64,000 nt of DNA from Sympetrum striolatum (taxonomy: Eukaryota; Arthropoda; Insecta; Odonata; Libellulidae), in assembly GCA_947579665.1 (NCBI GenBank), contig OX388343.1, positions 101,685,657 to 101,749,656 on the forward strand, given 5' to 3'. Positions 53,901 to 62,583 of the stretch are shown piece after piece (position 1 is the stretch's first letter; the number at the start of each line of letters is the position of its first letter). The notes beneath the pieces are model-generated. The model made no database searches. It was not told the origin of the DNA and saw only the letters and a list, made by a program, of their open reading frames with translations. The position numbers were made by a program, and so were the translations under genes.

Positions 53901-56900
53901 TTCCTCAAAATGAGAAGTTCCTAAACTTATAGTTAAAGTGTGGCAACATTAACATTTAGACAAACTCTGCAGAAATTATGACAAGTTGTTGCTGAATATA
54001 AAGCTTCAACAATACTTGAAATTAAAGAAAAGATTTTTTTTTGAGCTTTATTCTGATCAAAATATACACACAATTGTAATAATGGGCCATAGGTTGCCTC
54101 CCCCTGCTATGAATGATATGAATATCAACACTTTGACACAACTTCCTGACAAACCAAATTTAACACTAGTGCCTGCTTCAAAACAACCACAACTCACCTG
54201 CAGGGTCATGATTCCTGTGAGGTCCATTTCAAGGCTATCAGTGGACTGCAGGATGCGCTTCTTATCTTCTATCCATGAAATGGTCTCCCGACATTCAATG
54301 TGGAATGTTTGTACTCCATGGGCAGAGTTAAGCTCCTCTCTCTTCCCCTCTGCTTTTTCCCTCAGTTCCGCCCAATTGTGGTTCAACTAAAATCCAAAAC
54401 ATAACATTAGTCTTCAATTTATTAGAAAGTTGAGTAACACTTAATAAAATTGAAGCTGTATACATACTTGATTTTGGCGAGCTACAATCTGCTCTGAATT
54501 AGGATGCTCAACATGCAACAGTTGTCTGGCCAACTGGTTGACAACGGCCACCCTAGAAGCATTAGCATTCATCTCCTTCTCGAAACCATCGTAACGATGC
54601 TTCATGATCTCAACATCTTCTATGTCCTTGTCTGGAACCATGGTCTGAAGCATTCGATCCTGAATTGAAAGTAAGTTGATTGTGTAATAAATATTCAAGT
54701 AACCATCATAAAGATAATAGAAATATTGCTTTCATGACATTCAAATATTTTGTAATGATGAGCTGAAAATAATGAACCATTCACGATTTCAATAAATTTA
54801 AATTTATATTATTATAGTATTAAGTTTTAAATTGGCACTAACATATAATAATTTTAAAGTCATAGAATTAAATAATGCTAATTATTAATCTAAATCAATA
54901 ATAAATATGATACCTTCTCTCCAATCCATTGCTCCACACCATCTGCTTCACTGAACAGTTTATACAATGATAAAGCATCAAGTAACCTCTGTTTGCGTAA
55001 CTTCGCAAGTTCCATAAGTTCCTTATATCGATGGTCTATACTGCCTAACCTCTCAAGCACCTGAAAATCATTTAAAATGATGATAAACATTAAAAACAAT
55101 AAATTGTTTTCATATTGGATATACTTTTAGAGTACCAATACATATCACGTACACTAATAAATACTTAATCCACAAATTAACTTTCAGATAAGAGACCAAC
55201 GTAATGAAGCTAAGGGAGGAATTGAAAGGCTTTACCTCAGGAGATTGTCTGTCTTGCTCACCAAGCTGTTGTGCTTGCTGATGTAGAGCATCAATGGTGG
55301 ATGCATAATTCTTGAGTTCATCCGTAACATCTTTATGCTTCTTGAGAAGAGACTGAACATTAGCCTCATCTCGACCGACATCCTCACTAGACACAAGTCT
55401 CAATGTGTCAAGCATCCAAATGTCAACATCATCCGCATCAGCAAAGAACTAAAGAAAAACGAATAAATCCATAACCATTTACAGAAATATAGTAAGTGTT
55501 CTGCTTCCATTTGTAAAATTCTTTAGAAATCTAGATATTGCAATTGAGTATCCTAAAAGACCAGGTACGAACCTGGTGGAAGTCCACGGCCTCTTCCAGC
55601 CTTTTCCTGCGGAAAGCAGCAAGTTCCAAAAGATTATTCCACATCCCCAAGATCTCCTGCAATCTGTCTCGAATGCGATCAGCACCAAAATGACCCTGTC
55701 GAACTAATTCATCACCAACGGATACCACACTCATTAGTTGTGATTCATGACTGCTGATTTCATTCTCCAGAGCCTACAATTAAAAATGCTTAATATTAAT
55801 GATTATGACAACAAATATTGAAATTTATACAGCTACCACATCAAATCCCAATAATAGCATCAAAATGATCCCACAATAAATTAAAATAATAATGAGTTAA
55901 AAATATTTTTATTTCGATTTTTAAATTTAGCGAAGGAAATAGTACTTATAAAAACGAACCACTGAGAGTAGATTCTAAAGAGCCATAACTGATAAGAAAA
56001 TGATTACCTTATGCTTGGACAAGAGAAGATTAATAGTTGTCAAGTCATGACCTATGTCTCCAGTGGACACAATTTGCTCCTTCTCCTTTATCCAGTTTTC
56101 TTCGTCTGCCATGTCCCAGTAGAATTGCCATAATTTTCTGCTTTCCTCCAAACGAGCCCTGCGCTCTACAGCAAGTTTCACCAATTCAGCATATGCATCC
56201 TGGAATTGGAAATATTCACTCATAAGATGTAAACAAATCAACTTAGTAAATAGGTCTCGCACACATTTTTATGAGAACAAAAATTAAAACAATTAGACTA
56301 CTTTTGAATTTGAAGTTCACTGACACGATATGAATAAACAATATCTTAATCATAAGTGAAAAAACAAACCTCAAGCTGCTGCACACGTTCTACTATTATC
56401 GAAGGATCACAAGGTCTGTAGCCTTCTGTTGTTTCTTGATCAAGGAACCTGTGTGATTGTTCCACCACTGCCTTCACTCTCTCTCCCAAAACATTGATAT
56501 CAGCCTCTACAAGAGAATGTTTCTGGAGAAGATCTTCAACTCCCATGAGATGTTTGCCATAATCGTCTGAGAGGAGACGCATTTTGATTTCCTCCATAGA
56601 ATCCAAAATATACAACATTTCCTGGAAATTTTGTTGAAGTTGAAGGGACAGTTCTAATCTCATTCTTCTAGCCCTCAAGAGCTCAAGCAGATAGTTCCAC
56701 AGACGGAGCACATTCTCCTTCCTAGTAAAATAAACAGTGCATTGTGAGCAGATACATATTTATGGAAATATTAGTAAAATATAGTTAAAATTATTTTCTG
56801 ATAAATGAACTACTCTACTCTAGAGGTACGCACTGCATTGAGAATGAAATAATTAATATGACAAAAGACAAAATAATTCAAATAATCCACATTTAAGATC

Positions 56901-59900
56901 TCTCAATGATTCATTATTTTCACTAATATCTAAAGATCTCTATTCCATACTGAAATCTTAAGACTATTCACAACTGATGGTTAAACTAAAGAGAAAAAGA
57001 GATTTATATCAAGGAGTTGCAAAAAGAAACATTCATGTACTATCAAATATAAAGCTAAAGCATACCTGGCATTGATCCTGTCAATGTCGTGGTAATTTTC
57101 AGCTTCAAGCTCTTGTGAAACTGCAACAACTGCTTGCACTCTTTCTTCATAGGCAAATATATCAGTTTCAATAGCTTCATGCTTTTTAGCAGCAGCTTCT
57201 ACAGCAGCCAGATCAAATCCAAAGTTATCCTAGGATGATAATTGAAAAATAAATGGTCAGAATATCGAATAAAATGTTCAGAATAGTTGAAATAAAATTA
57301 CTTAAAAACTTCAGACAAAGTCAATAATGATAAAAACATATTTAATAAACCTTACCTGAGATACAAGCCTCTGGTTTTCACTAAGCCATGTTTCACGCAT
57401 GCTGGCCTTGCGATTGAATCTTGCTGCAAGTTGCTCCAACTTCTCTTGACGTATGAGCTCTTCACGAAGAGCCAGTTCTCTGCAAGAAAATGTATTTTGC
57501 TAAGGAAGTACTTTTAGTACATGGTATAATTTAACTCATCATTCCACTTTGATCACTTCACATGTATCATGAAATGGTGATTTTAATTTTACTGGAATTG
57601 AATTCATTGAACCTGGTAAGGAGATGTGGCTAATCACAAAAAAAAAAAATCAAAACAAACTTACAGCATGAATACTAATGTTATATTTAAAGTTCTGATA
57701 CAATGGATATAAAAAAAAGACAAAACGTCCTTAAATATTAGAGATGAGCAAATACCAAAAACCTACAAATTTGATCAAACTCAAAATTTTCTCATTCAAA
57801 TTATTTTTTAAACAAAAAAATACCACATATAATGTAATAGCATCATGCATGAAAAAACATTGGTACTTTTTCAATGGTCTAGTTTTGATTAAATACTATC
57901 TAAATACCTCTCATGCTCTGCCTTTTCAAGACGTTCCCATGCCTTGTTAATGTCTGATATCATTTTTCCTTCTTTGGGTAAATATGGTTTCTGGTTGTTG
58001 GCTCTCATCTTAGATTGAATAGTGAATAAAAGGACTTCCAGATTTCCTTTCTCAACAAACCTTTAAAGCAATAAGAATTTACGATTAACAACATCTTGCG
58101 ATTAATGTTGGTAAATGATACAAAATATATCACAGTGAGATTGCCTTACTTCGGGGGTTTCTCAACTGTGCGATAAGTACTGAATTGTGACAGTTGTGTT
58201 TGAACACCAGTTAAAGAATTGGCAAAATTGCGGTCTCCAAGAGCGACCACAGTGGACTCAATCCAGCGAAGAAGGTCACTTGTTAACGTCTCATATTCTT
58301 GGACTGCACGGTCATTTTCCATTGCTATTCCTACTACCTTTCCAATTCTCTTTCCTTGAACTGTTTCTGCCTTCATTTTCGAGAAATAGTGATAATAGGT
58401 CACAACATATGTGATGATAGACTTTTCATCCGGGGTCTCAACAAATACATCTGAAATTTAAAAATATATTATCTTTTGAAAAGAGTGGCTGGTAAAAGTT
58501 ATGCTATCAAAGAAACAACAACAAGAAATATAAATTCAACTTTTAACATTTTTTTCCCTTTCTATTATCCACGAGTTTAATAATTAGAAAAAGGAGATAA
58601 TGGAGTATAACAAATAAACACAAGCAACAATGTAATGATGACAATAATGTAATCATCACAACAATGCAATGATCACAGTAATGTTTATACCTACAATGCT
58701 TCTAAAAATCAATTCAAAAATGTTTTACAGCTAGATAAATGCAAGGAAATAAAATTGGATCAATTGATTTTTTTTAGAAAACATGTAATATACATAAACG
58801 TGTAAATATAATAATGTAACTCACCTTCGGGGTCTAACAACTTGGTTAAACCAAGTTTATCTTCTGCTACTGTGAATGCATTATTTAAATTATACATAGC
58901 ATTCGATTTTGATAAACGATCAAACTGTATTAAATCTGGTCTATGTTTGTGAATTATTGCATTGAACGCCAATCCATCGCGCCATGATGTGGTGAAATTC
59001 CTCACATTTACATTGTGATAACCAGCTGTCTTCATCTGGCACCAAAGTAAAAGTGCATCCTTGGCAGATTTTGTTTCTTGATTATCTGTCTCTTCAATAG
59101 TAATGTCTTGAATCTAAAAATAAATAATGAATACATTAAGAAGCTAGTACTCAGACAGACTCTGTACATCAAATAATTAAATCTTGATTACAGAATTGAC
59201 TTCAACTATAAATGACGCAAAAGGAGAGATTCATTACTTACTTGGAATCTGAGAATTATTGTCCAAATTAAACCAAGACTTAGGCGAGGATTTCCATCTA
59301 CAATATCATGTGAGCCCATGTTTTCTAGATGAACTCTTTGATCCCTTAAGAACTGGAGTGCTTTATCAACATTCTCCAAACAGTGAATACGCATTTTACC
59401 TTTAGTTGGTCTTGGCTGTTGATATAAAATGGAAAAATTAATTACATTGTTTCAAATCTATAAAAAAATTAATTTAGTTTAAATATAAGCAAAAATCTAA
59501 TCATTTGGAAACTCGAATCAGGTCAATACTAGATATTCCAAATTCTAAAATCATTTTGTAGCAACAAGCAACTGATACAATTAATAATTATAGAGAAAGA
59601 AATTATGTGAATGTTTTATATCATATATGCTACTACCGTAGCAAACTCATAGTGGCGTAAAGTATTACATACACATATTAATGTGTGTATATAATATGCA
59701 TGATAGTTTTTTCATCTTAATTTAAAAAACAATTCTATTTAAAACAAGCCACCATATTTCCCATCAAGGACGTACCACAGTTAGTTTTTAGAAACATAAT
59801 TTTTGAAAAAGTTTTGTTTGGATTAAAAAACAAGAAAGAACGTTATGTAGGTGATTCATGTCAGTTTAGTCAATAAGTATACAATATCCTTGGAAGCCAA

Positions 59901-62583
59901 AGACTTTTATATTGTACCAAGGTAACGACTAGTAGTAACAAACTTTCCAAAAAAATCATACAAAGCCAGGAGTCACATCATCTACACCACAATCTTGTTA
60001 TGTTGTATCATATGAGTGATTGCATAGATTCTGAGTTAGACTAACTCAATTGCATGTTTATGTTTTGAAATCTAGTACATGAAATTTTGATTATTTTTTT
60101 TAATTAAGTATAATTTATTATCTTAGTTGTTTAGGTCATTTTCAGGTAAATGTGAAGTGCGTGTGAATAACCTTACTCTAGAACTAACACTGGTTTAAGA
60201 AAATCAATCTGCAGCATCAAAGAGACACTGCAATTTTGAGAGACTTATTTCCAGTAAAAAAACACATCCTCAATGCCAAGAGATTCAGTAGTCTATGCAA
60301 ATCCAGTATTTTGCATCCAAACCATGTTACCGCTACGAAATATTGTGTTAAAAAAGTGAAAAACTAAAAGCAGCAAACCAGTTTATTATCATCTTCACTA
60401 AATACAGAGCTAAATGGAAGAAACAAAGCCTCTTCCCTAAAAATGGTTGATGCTACTTACCAGCCTTTCTCCTGAAAGTACTTCCAACAGTTTTATCAGC
60501 AATTTGCCATCTCTGAGATCTGTGTAAAGGTCACCAATTCGACAATTTACTCTAACCAGGTGAGAATTCACCCATTTTTGAAACGTTTTCTTTTGCACAC
60601 TTTCTCGTTCGTCTGAAAGGAGAACAGAATATTTTACAAATTACTTCATGAAAATGTAACAAAATTTACAACTAGAAAACAATGAGAAGAGGATAACTAT
60701 AATTAAAATAAGACTATTCTTTTCATCTAATGCAGGTAATTGTAAAATTACACAAAAAAATATGAGATAACTAGATAGCTTCCTGCTGACAAGTTTTCAG
60801 AAAAATAGAATTTATTCCTCAAGGAAGCCGACGATAGTAATGACAATATGGGAAAGATTTCCAAGTAATATCTGATTTAAAATATACAACATTCAAAAAC
60901 TATCAACTATCAAAAGAATTTCTTTTTATCTTCCTCATGAAATAGTATGTATGAATGAGAATTTGATTTATCATTCAGAGAGAAAAAATGCAGTAGTATC
61001 ATTGGGCAAGTTGCTCTACCAACTAGAATACTGAAATATTTTCTAATTAAGGAGAAATGACAATAACCATTAATGATAATTGTTCACCGATGCCTTTTGT
61101 TGTTCATAATTGAGATAGATATCGTATTCATCTTTTCAGCCTTGATAAAATTGCCCATATTATCACTTCTGCAGAAAGTGAAACATAAGAGGATCTACAT
61201 TTTGCAGGAGTTACTGATGGGAAGAATGTTTTCATTTAAAGAAAGAGGAAATAGTACTCTCAAATAAAAATATAATTTTTATGATATTTAGTGATGGGTC
61301 GAATCCAAAATTTCATCGAATATCAAATCTCATACTTGCTTCATTCAATTTTAGTACATTTTTTCATCAAAGGAATGCTTTACTTGAATAGAAATTAAAT
61401 TTTCTTCACATGTTTCCACAATGCAGTGGTCGCTTTAGAAACACCACAAGGGAGATTGAAGTCTTGCAAATATCACATATTGCGACTTAATCGTCAATAT
61501 TTTTCAGTGAAAAATAATTCCAAATCTCACTAGTATTTGCAGACATTTTCAAAAAATAATTACCATGCAACAAGATTTTTCAACAACCTCAGTTCACCGT
61601 TTCGTGGGAGCCCTTTTACTAAAACGTGGCGCATGTGTAACTTCCAAAATTGCAATTCGATAGTTTCGTGAAAGTATTCGATCGAATATCGAATCCTAAG
61701 ATTCGATAGGATTTGACCTAAGCCTAACCCCATCACTAATGATATTCCATAAGTTAATTATTATCTAAAAATTGAGCAAACTATGGTTTTAGTGATACAG
61801 TTGTAGTGATTGATAAATTTCAATGCACAATTAGACCAGCAAGATTAGGGCTCACTCGTTTCCAAAAGTAATTAGATTCAATCCAAATGTATATTAGCAT
61901 CCATGGAAGGATAGGCATTAATAAAAATAGTGTGAAATTTAAAGGAAGTCTTCCATTGAAAATTTCAAGTGAGAACACTGGTAAACAAAAAATAATCTTA
62001 ACTCAGCCATAAGTATAAAAGCTGATATGAAAAAAGCCTAACAAACCATGGCAATGTGACCATAAAGGGTGGAATACTTAGAAGTTGGCTCAGTTGAACA
62101 CTTAATTTTTGACAGCTAATTGCATTTAAGGTTTCGTTTTTATCTTATATGGCTTCCCAACAGATAATGCAAAACTTGGTGAGCTTCACACTTGCATTCA
62201 CAAACAATCTGACACCATCCACACAATAGCAAACAAAACTCCAAAGGATATTTTCCACAAGATGATTTATCACAAATTCCATATCTATTAACAATATGCC
62301 CGTGTTTGAAAAACAATCACACTGCATTTAAACGGATTCACCAGCTTCCCAAAGACTATTCCAGTACTAAAAAGAAACTATTCCAAGGTAATCCACATAA
62401 TCTGGAGAGGGTAAAATCTTTAAAATGCGAACTAGTCTAATCGCAAGCAGCACAGCACACACTCGATTTCGAAACAACGTAACAAGTAGACCTAGAAGAT
62501 CGACGTAACAACCAACCTCTTAAATCCCGAACTACTTTGTCGAAAAAAACCTCCAGCTCGTCCATCTTCGCCGTCCCCGTCAT
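29719..62583 (-). CDS. beta-Spec: beta-spectrin, complete gene
   Basis: Beta-spectrin pairs with alpha-spectrin to make the tetramers that crosslink short actin filaments under the plasma membrane. The product has tandem CH domains (exons 2-5, about codons 25-260) that bind actin, a rod of about 16 complete 106-residue spectrin repeats plus a partial last one (exons 7-34), a basic linker, and a PH domain (exons 42-44) that binds phosphoinositides. By family knowledge, the ankyrin site should lie in repeats 14-15, roughly codons 1600-1900. The 44 exons listed below join in frame with GT-AG borders throughout. Core exons alone (without 35, 36, 39, 40, 41) total 6846 bp, 2281 residues; Drosophila beta-spectrin has 2291. 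All 44 would give 2694 residues. The ending [10 protein letters not shown] matches the fly protein. It is not the larger beta-heavy spectrin, which has an SH3 domain and about 30 repeats. Confidence 0.95.
30695..30874 (-). CDS. beta-Spec: beta-spectrin exon 43: PH domain core
   Basis: It encodes [20 protein letters not shown] and [16 protein letters not shown], the central beta strands with the basic residues expected to contact inositol phosphates. It starts and ends in phase 2; donor GTAAGT. Confidence 0.95.
31436..31529 (-). CDS. beta-Spec: beta-spectrin exon 42: start of PH domain
   Basis: It encodes [20 protein letters not shown] and [11 protein letters not shown]. The RKHEW motif marks the first PH strand in all beta-spectrins. 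It begins in phase 1, so it can follow any of exons 38 to 41. Confidence 0.93.
31920..32069 (-). CDS. beta-Spec: beta-spectrin exon 41: 50-codon cassette, basic/aromatic
   Basis: It is a phase 1-1 exon of 150 bp with acceptor GGTCATCTAG and donor GTAAGC. It encodes [20 protein letters not shown] followed by KKSKSPPST and a short acidic end [11 protein letters not shown]. The dense mix of Lys/Arg with Phe/Trp and SP sites suggests a membrane- or calmodulin-binding, phospho-regulated segment beside the PH domain; that role is inference. It is not in the fly protein as I know it, so it is probably alternatively spliced. Confidence 0.8.
33095..33208 (-). CDS. beta-Spec: beta-spectrin exon 40: 38-codon cassette, Ser/Pro-rich
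   Basis: It is a phase 1-1 exon of 114 bp between acceptor TTTCTTGTAG and donor GTAAGT. It encodes [20 protein letters not shown] and [18 protein letters not shown], a disordered stretch with several SP motifs. It shares no family I know. Perfect splice borders and frame support it as a real cassette. Confidence 0.75.
35087..35107 (-). CDS. beta-Spec: possible 21-bp microexon of beta-spectrin
   Basis: After acceptor GAATTTAG, seven codons (EEREVSS plus shared G) reach the donor TCAG|GTGTGG, keeping phase 1-1 like its neighbours. A stronger donor, AA|GTAAGT, lies 16 bp further, but its use (37 bp) would break the reading frame and make this a poison exon. Either reading, or neither, is possible. 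Confidence 0.3.
36183..36245 (-). CDS. beta-Spec: beta-spectrin exon 39: 21-codon cassette
   Basis: It is a phase 1-1 exon of 63 bp that encodes [20 protein letters not shown]. It is preceded by a long pyrimidine tract (reverse complement of the GAGA run at 36262-36292) ending in GGCTGGTAAG, and followed by donor G|GTAGGT. Position and frame fit a cassette between the linker and PH domain. Confidence 0.65.
37438..37947. mobile_element. short inverted-repeat element in the exon 38-39 intron
   Basis: The left end reads GGGTAGTACACAAATTAGGTAA and the inward-read right end GGGGCTGTACACAAATTACATAA, an imperfect inverted repeat. Inside each end lie C-rich blocks containing AACGCCAGG, with one copy near 37508 and one near 37890. 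It is about 510 bp and has no coding capacity. No target duplication is clear, so the class is unassigned. Confidence 0.5.
39119..39198 (-). CDS. beta-Spec: beta-spectrin exon 38: linker
   Basis: It encodes [20 protein letters not shown] and AAVEGHE, the acidic linker before the PH domain; the fly protein has a similar GEGHEG. It starts in phase 2 and ends in phase 1. Donor G|GTAAAC. Confidence 0.85.
39592..39707 (-). CDS. beta-Spec: beta-spectrin exon 37: charged linker after last repeat
   Basis: It encodes [20 protein letters not shown] then [18 protein letters not shown]. It matches the FELKEMKRRQE stretch that directly follows the last repeat in fly beta-spectrin, which shows that exons 35 and 36 are extra. 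Acceptor TTTTTCCTACAG. Confidence 0.9.
39963..40775 (-). CDS. beta-Spec: beta-spectrin exon 36: 271-codon cassette of unknown family
   Basis: It is a phase 0-0 exon of 813 bp with an open frame throughout, between acceptor TGTCTTTAG and donor ATA|GTGAGT. The protein begins [20 protein letters not shown], has a compact-looking part (about first 110 codons, with Trp, Tyr and hydrophobic residues such as [13 protein letters not shown]), then basic [11 protein letters not shown], a Ser/Pro-rich stretch with [12 protein letters not shown], an acidic [24 protein letters not shown] and about 20 serines in a row. I do not recognise the family. It is joined in frame with exon 35 before and exon 37 after. 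It is not a known part of fly beta-spectrin and is probably an isoform-specific insert, perhaps a signalling-protein docking tail. Confidence 0.75.
42000..42098 (-). CDS. beta-Spec: beta-spectrin exon 35: 33-codon cassette
   Basis: It is a phase 0-0 exon that encodes [20 protein letters not shown] then [19 protein letters not shown] resembles the TTLEL start of the segment that follows the last repeat in vertebrate beta-spectrins, so it may be an alternative to the start of exon 37. The acceptor GCCATGAAG is mediocre. Reading past the donor CCG|GTGATT gives seven more codons and a stop, so retention would make a short form without a PH domain. Confidence 0.65.
42796..42900 (-). CDS. beta-Spec: beta-spectrin exon 34: end of partial repeat 17
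   Basis: Codons 2025-2059. It encodes [20 protein letters not shown] and the end [11 protein letters not shown], part of the two-helix partial repeat that pairs with the N terminus of alpha-spectrin to form tetramers. Confidence 0.95.
43016..43107 (-). CDS. beta-Spec: beta-spectrin exon 33: partial repeat 17
   Basis: Codons 1994-2024. [20 protein letters not shown] carries the conserved Trp of helix A. This is the most fly-like stretch of the rod's distal end and forms the tetramerisation helix. Confidence 0.95.
43181..43265 (-). CDS. beta-Spec: beta-spectrin exon 32
   Basis: Codons 1966-1994, helix C of repeat 16, with [12 protein letters not shown] at the end. Donor A|GTAAGT. Confidence 0.93.
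43349..43487 (-). CDS. beta-Spec: beta-spectrin exon 31
   Basis: Codons 1919-1965, repeat 16, including [19 protein letters not shown]. Donor GAG|GTCAGT. Confidence 0.93.
43973..44217 (-). CDS. beta-Spec: beta-spectrin exon 30
   Basis: Codons 1838-1919. It spans the end of repeat 15 ([20 protein letters not shown]) and the start of repeat 16 ([20 protein letters not shown]). This is within or beside the expected ankyrin-binding region. Confidence 0.93.
44509..44688 (-). CDS. beta-Spec: beta-spectrin exon 29
   Basis: Codons 1778-1837. [19 protein letters not shown] begins repeat 15, part of the expected ankyrin-binding region. Acceptor CTGTAG, donor GTAAGG. Confidence 0.93.
44999..45193 (-). 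CDS. beta-Spec: beta-spectrin exon 28
   Basis: Codons 1713-1777, repeat 14, including [19 protein letters not shown]. Phase 0-0. Confidence 0.93.
45579..45783 (-). CDS. beta-Spec: beta-spectrin exon 27
   Basis: Codons 1644-1712. It covers the end of repeat 13 and the start of repeat 14, with [19 protein letters not shown]. Donor ACG|GTATTA is weak but the frame requires it. Confidence 0.92.
46020..46546 (+). mobile_element. TA-flanked inverted-repeat element in intron 26
   Basis: It belongs to the same family as 14568-15498. The left end is CCGTATTTCCCAGCCTATAA and the inward-read right end CCATATTTCCCGGCCTATAA. TA flanks both ends (46018-46019, 46547-46548). Near both ends a second CATAAGACGCA motif occurs. 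It is 527 bp, with no coding capacity, and lies between exons 26 and 27. Confidence 0.7.
46699..46907 (-). CDS. beta-Spec: beta-spectrin exon 26
   Basis: Codons 1575-1644, repeat 13, starting [20 protein letters not shown] with the helix A Trp. Ends in phase 2. Confidence 0.93.
46984..47184 (-). CDS. beta-Spec: beta-spectrin exon 25
   Basis: Codons 1508-1574. It encodes helices B and C of repeat 12, with [20 protein letters not shown]. Phase 0-0. Confidence 0.93.
47746..48063 (-). CDS. beta-Spec: beta-spectrin exon 24
   Basis: Codons 1402-1507. It begins [19 protein letters not shown] and includes [18 protein letters not shown]. It spans the end of repeat 11 and the start of repeat 12. At 318 bp it is exactly one repeat length (106 codons). 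Confidence 0.93.
48392..48514 (-). CDS. beta-Spec: beta-spectrin exon 23
   Basis: Codons 1361-1401. [19 protein letters not shown] starts a repeat with its conserved Trp. Donor CAG|GTACAT. Confidence 0.92.
48598..48738 (-). CDS. beta-Spec: beta-spectrin exon 22
   Basis: Codons 1314-1360. [20 protein letters not shown] forms repeat helices B and C. Donor GAA|GTAAGT. Confidence 0.92.
49350..49508 (-). CDS. beta-Spec: beta-spectrin exon 21
   Basis: Codons 1261-1313. [19 protein letters not shown], start of a spectrin repeat. Donor AAG|GTCTGT. Confidence 0.92.
49848..49966 (-). CDS. beta-Spec: beta-spectrin exon 20
   Basis: Codons 1221-1260. [19 protein letters not shown], a helix C to helix A junction. 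Starts in phase 1. Confidence 0.92.
50632..50764 (-). CDS. beta-Spec: beta-spectrin exon 19
   Basis: Codons 1177-1221. [20 protein letters not shown] is a typical repeat helix B start. Ends in phase 1. Confidence 0.92.
50847..51059 (-). CDS. beta-Spec: beta-spectrin exon 18
   Basis: Codons 1106-1176. [20 protein letters not shown], helix C, then [19 protein letters not shown], helix A of the next repeat. Confidence 0.93.
51651..51890 (-). CDS. beta-Spec: beta-spectrin exon 17
   Basis: Codons 1026-1105. [20 protein letters not shown] followed by a helix B block. Donor GCT|GTAAGT. Confidence 0.93.
52901..53065 (-). CDS. beta-Spec: beta-spectrin exon 16
   Basis: Codons 971-1025. An acidic helix followed by [12 protein letters not shown]. 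Donor ATG|GTGAGT. Confidence 0.92.
54198..54386 (-). CDS. beta-Spec: beta-spectrin exon 15
   Basis: Codons 908-970. [19 protein letters not shown] ends one repeat and [20 protein letters not shown] opens the next. Confidence 0.93.
54468..54659 (-). CDS. beta-Spec: beta-spectrin exon 14
   Basis: Codons 844-907. [19 protein letters not shown], repeat helix B. Phase 0-0. Confidence 0.93.
54914..55060 (-). CDS. beta-Spec: beta-spectrin exon 13
   Basis: Codons 795-843. [20 protein letters not shown] then [13 protein letters not shown] with the helix A Trp. Confidence 0.93.
55236..55448 (-). CDS. beta-Spec: beta-spectrin exon 12
   Basis: Codons 724-794. [20 protein letters not shown] then a long helix B. 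Phase 0-0. Confidence 0.94.
55573..55773 (-). CDS. beta-Spec: beta-spectrin exon 11
   Basis: Codons 657-723. [19 protein letters not shown], repeat helix C. Donor CAG|GTTCGT. Confidence 0.94.
56008..56199 (-). CDS. beta-Spec: beta-spectrin exon 10
   Basis: Codons 593-656. [19 protein letters not shown] and [17 protein letters not shown]. Phase 0-0. Confidence 0.94.
56370..56721 (-). CDS. beta-Spec: beta-spectrin exon 9
   Basis: Codons 475-592, the largest core exon. [17 protein letters not shown] and [17 protein letters not shown] are almost identical to fly beta-spectrin. It spans the repeat 1-2 junction. Confidence 0.95.
57066..57229 (-). CDS. beta-Spec: beta-spectrin exon 8
   Basis: Codons 421-475. 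[18 protein letters not shown], repeat 1 helix B. Ends in phase 2. Confidence 0.95.
57356..57479 (-). CDS. beta-Spec: beta-spectrin exon 7
   Basis: Codons 379-420. [19 protein letters not shown] is the first-repeat helix A. Donor CAG|GTAAGG. Confidence 0.95.
57908..58060 (-). CDS. beta-Spec: beta-spectrin exon 6
   Basis: Codons 328-379. [19 protein letters not shown] and [15 protein letters not shown] helical segment joins the CH domains to the repeats; it is strongly conserved. Confidence 0.95.
58150..58450 (-). CDS. beta-Spec: beta-spectrin exon 5: end of CH2
   Basis: Codons 228-328. [18 protein letters not shown] closes the second CH domain, followed by [16 protein letters not shown]. 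Almost identical to fly. Confidence 0.96.
58825..59113 (-). CDS. beta-Spec: beta-spectrin exon 4: CH2 domain
   Basis: Codons 132-228. [36 protein letters not shown] and [13 protein letters not shown] are the second calponin-homology domain. Acceptor TTTTTAG, donor G|GTGAGT. Confidence 0.96.
59242..59415 (-). CDS. beta-Spec: beta-spectrin exon 3: CH1 domain
   Basis: Codons 74-131. [19 protein letters not shown] and the [11 protein letters not shown] loop, then [12 protein letters not shown], the signature end of CH1 in spectrins. Donor CAA|GTAAGT. Confidence 0.96.
60461..60612 (-). CDS. beta-Spec: beta-spectrin exon 2: start of CH1
   Basis: Codons 23-73. [43 protein letters not shown]. Actin-binding site 1 lies here. 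Acceptor TTCTCCTTTCAG, donor GTAAGT. Confidence 0.96.
61281..61288 (+). repeat. target site duplication, left copy
   Basis: ATGATATT, repeated exactly at 61739-61746. Confidence 0.8.
61289..61738 (+). mobile_element. 450-bp hAT-type MITE in intron 1
   Basis: It begins TAGTGATGGG and ends with the reverse complement CCCATCACTA, flanked by exact 8-bp duplications ATGATATT. Internally the CGAATATC motif recurs near both ends. There is no coding capacity. The 8-bp duplication and TIR type fit the hAT superfamily. Confidence 0.8.
61739..61746 (+). repeat. target site duplication, right copy
   Basis: ATGATATT, identical to 61281-61288. Confidence 0.8.
62517..62583 (-). CDS. beta-Spec: beta-spectrin exon 1: isoform N terminus
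   Basis: It encodes [19 protein letters not shown] and DLR, joining in phase 1 to exon 2. The ATG at 62583 is the first in frame; a second Met lies at codon 7. It differs from the better-known fly N terminus, whose last residues before CH1 are SRIKALAE, so this is probably one of several alternative first exons. Donor G|GTTGGT is non-consensus. Confidence 0.7.
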
